64,000 nt of DNA. It comes from Ananas comosus. Its lineage: Eukaryota > Streptophyta > Magnoliopsida > Poales > Bromeliaceae. A model generated the notes under the pieces. It searched no databases and was not told the DNA's origin. It worked only from the letters and a program-made list of their open reading frames with translations. Positions 61,963 to 64,000 of the stretch are shown here, piece after piece. The DNA lies in the NCBI RefSeq assembly GCF_001540865.1, contig NC_033635.1:5060617-5124616 (forward strand), read 5' to 3'. Each line of letters starts with the position of its first letter. The stretch's first letter is position 1. A program made the position numbers and the translations under genes.

Positions 61963-62941
61963 GGTAGTGCTTGGTTCGGAAACAAAGGGGGGAATAAGCC
62001 CTTGTTCCCCCCTTTGTTCCCAAACGGTATGTTTAGTTCCCGGGAACAGTAGTTCCCGGGTTCTTGGAACAAGCTGGTATAAGGCTGGAACTGCTGTTCC
62101 ACCCGTTTCCTGGAACTAGCTTGTTCCTTGATGAGAACAAGGTTAATTAAAATCTAAATTTAATTTTAATGACAGTAAATTATTAATTAATCTAATTAAT
62201 ATATTTAAATCTTTATTTATTACTTTAATAATTAAATAATTAAATAATTTATTATTTATAATTAAATATTAATAATTAGATAATTATTATTATTAATTTA
62301 TTATTTATAATTAATTATTAATGAATTAATAATATTTATTATTATTTATTAATAATTATTATTTTTAATAATAATCAATATTATTAATAATTTATTATTT
62401 ATAATTAATAATAATTAATAATATTTATTAATAATTAATATTTATTAATAATTATTAATAATAATTATTATTTATTAATAAATATTAATATTAATTATTA
62501 TTAATAATTAGATAATCAATATTATTATTAATTTATTATTTATAATTAATTAATAAGAATAATTAATAATTATTATTATTTATTAATAATTAATAATAAT
62601 AATAATTATTATTATTAATTAGATAATCGATATTATTAATTTATTATTTATAATTAATTACTAATAATAATTATTATTTATAATTAATGATTAATAACTA
62701 ATTTATTATTTATTTTTTAATAATATTTTGATGTTAATTAATTACATAATATAATTTTAATTTCAAATTATAACTCTTATTCCTCTTGTTCCAATCTAAC
62801 CATCCAAACACTATTTACCTTATTCCTAGAACAACCCAATTTTCATCCAAACACAAAATTGGTCTAGTTCCTACGTATACCTGAACTTGTACCTATTCCT
62901 GGAACTAGCAGTTCTTACTTATACCCGAACCAAACGTAGCC
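61963..62941. mobile_element. PIF/Harbinger-like element inside the satellite array
   Basis: The ends GGTAGTGCTTGGTTCGG (left) and CCGAACCAAACGTAGCC (right) are inverted repeats, and TTA is duplicated at 61960-61962 and 62942-62944. It is 979 bp with GTTCCCGGGAAC palindromes near the left end and a long AATAATTATT low-complexity core (62150-62750). No transposase. Confidence 0.8.
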
Positions 62942-63086
62942 TTAAGGTTCGGTTCAGATCGGACCCACTTTGGTTCGAGTCGAATCCTTTCCGGTTCGGT
63001 TCGGATAGAATCCACTTTGCTTCGAGTCGAATCCTTTGTGGTTCGGTCCGGATCGGATCCACTTCGGTTCAAGTTGACTCCTTCCT
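62942..63086 (+). repeat. Continuation of the GGTTCGG satellite array
   Basis: The same words as 60221-61962 (TTCGAGTCGAATCCTTT, CGGATCGGATCC) resume right after the transposon, showing that the element split one array. Confidence 0.85.
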
Positions 63087-64000
63087 TGTAACACACTGGA
63101 CCTTTGCAATTTGCGAGGTTCGAGTGTTTGGGTGTATTTCGAGCTTTTCCACACTTGGTGGAGGGTTGTAGAATGTATTCCGACCTATAAAGTTCGAAAA
63201 CTGAATTTCTGGTTAAGTCCTGAGAGTTTTTACTCTCGGGGACCGGTCCCTGGAAGGAGAGACCGGTCCCCCAGTGAACAGTGCTGCGGTAGCCCTGAGG
63301 CAACCGGTCCCTGGCGGGCGAGACCGGTCCCCGAGCGCGTCTACGCAGTGAGAGACCGGTCCCGCGCAGGGAGAGACCGGTTCCCGAACGATGGTTTTTC
63401 GGGTTCGCAGCGAGAGACCGGTCCCTGCTGGAGAGAGACCGGTCCCTCTGGGCGAAAACTGCCCAGTCCGGGCTGATGCAATATTGGTTTTTTGGAGGGC
63501 CTAGCTGGATTTTGTTACAATAGAGGGTCTATATGACCCCTCCACCCTCTCTTCTCCCCATTTCTCTCCTCCCAACTCTGTCCACACCCTAGATAGAGAA
63601 GAAGAAGGAGAAGGAGAAGGAGAAGAAGGAAGGAAGAAGAAGAAGTTTGAGAGCTACTAGTGGACTTGGAGCATCTTCCTCACCCTCTCTTCTCCCTTGG
63701 TGCATGAGGCTTGGACTTGGAGCTTGCCAAAGAGGAGAACTTCACCCTTGGAGCTTGGATTGAAGCTTCTTAGAGGTTGGTAGCCCTTTCTCTCCATCTA
63801 AACCTTGGATTTGAGGCTTTCTTTGTGTTGGAACCCTAGAATGAGATTTTAGGGTTGATTTTGGGGCTTTTTGATCTAGGGCTTTTGAGGCTAGATTAAT
63901 TGGTTTAGAACCTTCCTTGGGTTTGGATTGGAAGGGTTCTAGCTCTCTTTTGGAGCTTTGGAAGAGATTTCTACTATTGAGGTAAGTTTTGGCCCTTTTT
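63087..64000 (+). mobile_element. 5' part of an LTR (gypsy-type), cut by the right window edge
   Basis: TGTAACACACTGG at the end of the satellite resembles the LTR starts at 2200 and 29252 (TGT...CTGG). Then come eight GACCGGTCC palindromes (63240-63450), a TATA-like TCTATATGA at 63529, a CT-rich tract, a GA-rich tract (63595-63650) and a strong splice-donor-like GAG|GTAAGT at 63982. This is the same layout as the other LTRs. The far end is outside the window, so the LTR call is inferred from layout. Confidence 0.6.
63240..63450. repeat. GGACCGGTCC palindrome cluster
   Basis: Eight copies of GACCGGTCC (one as GACCGGTTCC), mostly preceded by GAGA, within about 200 bp and 80-290 bp upstream of the TATA-like site. 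Confidence 0.85.

Noticed and set aside
59340..61963. Series of repetitive open reading frames (periodic FRSFEFGFSL-type and VRIG/SSRIL-type peptides)
   Set aside because: They follow the minisatellite period and have no start context, conservation or domain. They are artefacts of tandem repeats.

Overview
The window is nuclear DNA from a flowering plant and most likely a monocot. Four things point that way: spliceosomal introns; plant-type gene families (cytochrome b561/DOMON, F-box, NAT9-like acetyltransferase); a steep fall in GC from 5' to 3' inside genes (typical of commelinid monocots); and dense LTR retrotransposon, MITE and SINE content. A bromeliad such as pineapple would fit, but that is a guess from overall character and not an identification. 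No rRNA, organellar or bacterial genes were seen.

Four genes can be supported. (1) A cytochrome b561/DOMON gene on the minus strand is cut by the left edge (1-1067). (2) A seven-exon NAT9-like N-acetyltransferase lies on the plus strand (12521-26024). Its reading frame is intact although intron 3 is 9.6 kb long. (3) A second cytochrome b561/DOMON gene has three exons on the plus strand (46466-49524). (4) A single-exon F-box protein lies at 54138-55295. Genes 1 and 3 are divergent members of one family of ascorbate-linked transmembrane electron carriers. NAT9 and the F-box gene have no visible functional link to them.

The rest is mobile or repetitive DNA. Region by region: solo chromovirus-type LTR with 5-bp target duplication (2200-4167); intact SINE with 17-bp duplication (5040-5203); foldback element upstream of NAT9 (about 10348-12400); copia pol fragment in NAT9 intron 2; a rearranged, partly palindromic Ty3/gypsy chromovirus insertion in NAT9 intron 3 (16542-23652) flanked by a 26-bp exact direct repeat; two copies of one PIF/Harbinger (Tourist-like) MITE (28510-29174 and 32168-32851) on either side of a second solo LTR (29252-31464); LTR remnant ending at 35733; a 1.2-kb unit in two and a half tandem copies, each with a TATA box and a short ORF (35.76-38.97 kb), one carrying a SINE; AT-rich DNA with further MITE remnants; another SINE with 16-bp duplication (44920-45061); a foldback MITE in a (TA)n tract beside the only N in the window; a hAT-like element with GGGCC-rich ends (57766-58341); a composite minisatellite of four successive repeat types (58.69-63.09 kb) interrupted by a PIF/Harbinger-like element; and the 5' part of another LTR running off the right edge.

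No clearly new protein system was found. The most unusual observations are the palindromic chromovirus insertion with its long flanking duplication; clusters of ACCGGT-centred palindromes upstream of the TATA position in three LTRs; a splice-donor-like site shared by all LTR copies together with a splice acceptor immediately before gag; and the tandem promoter-plus-short-ORF unit.
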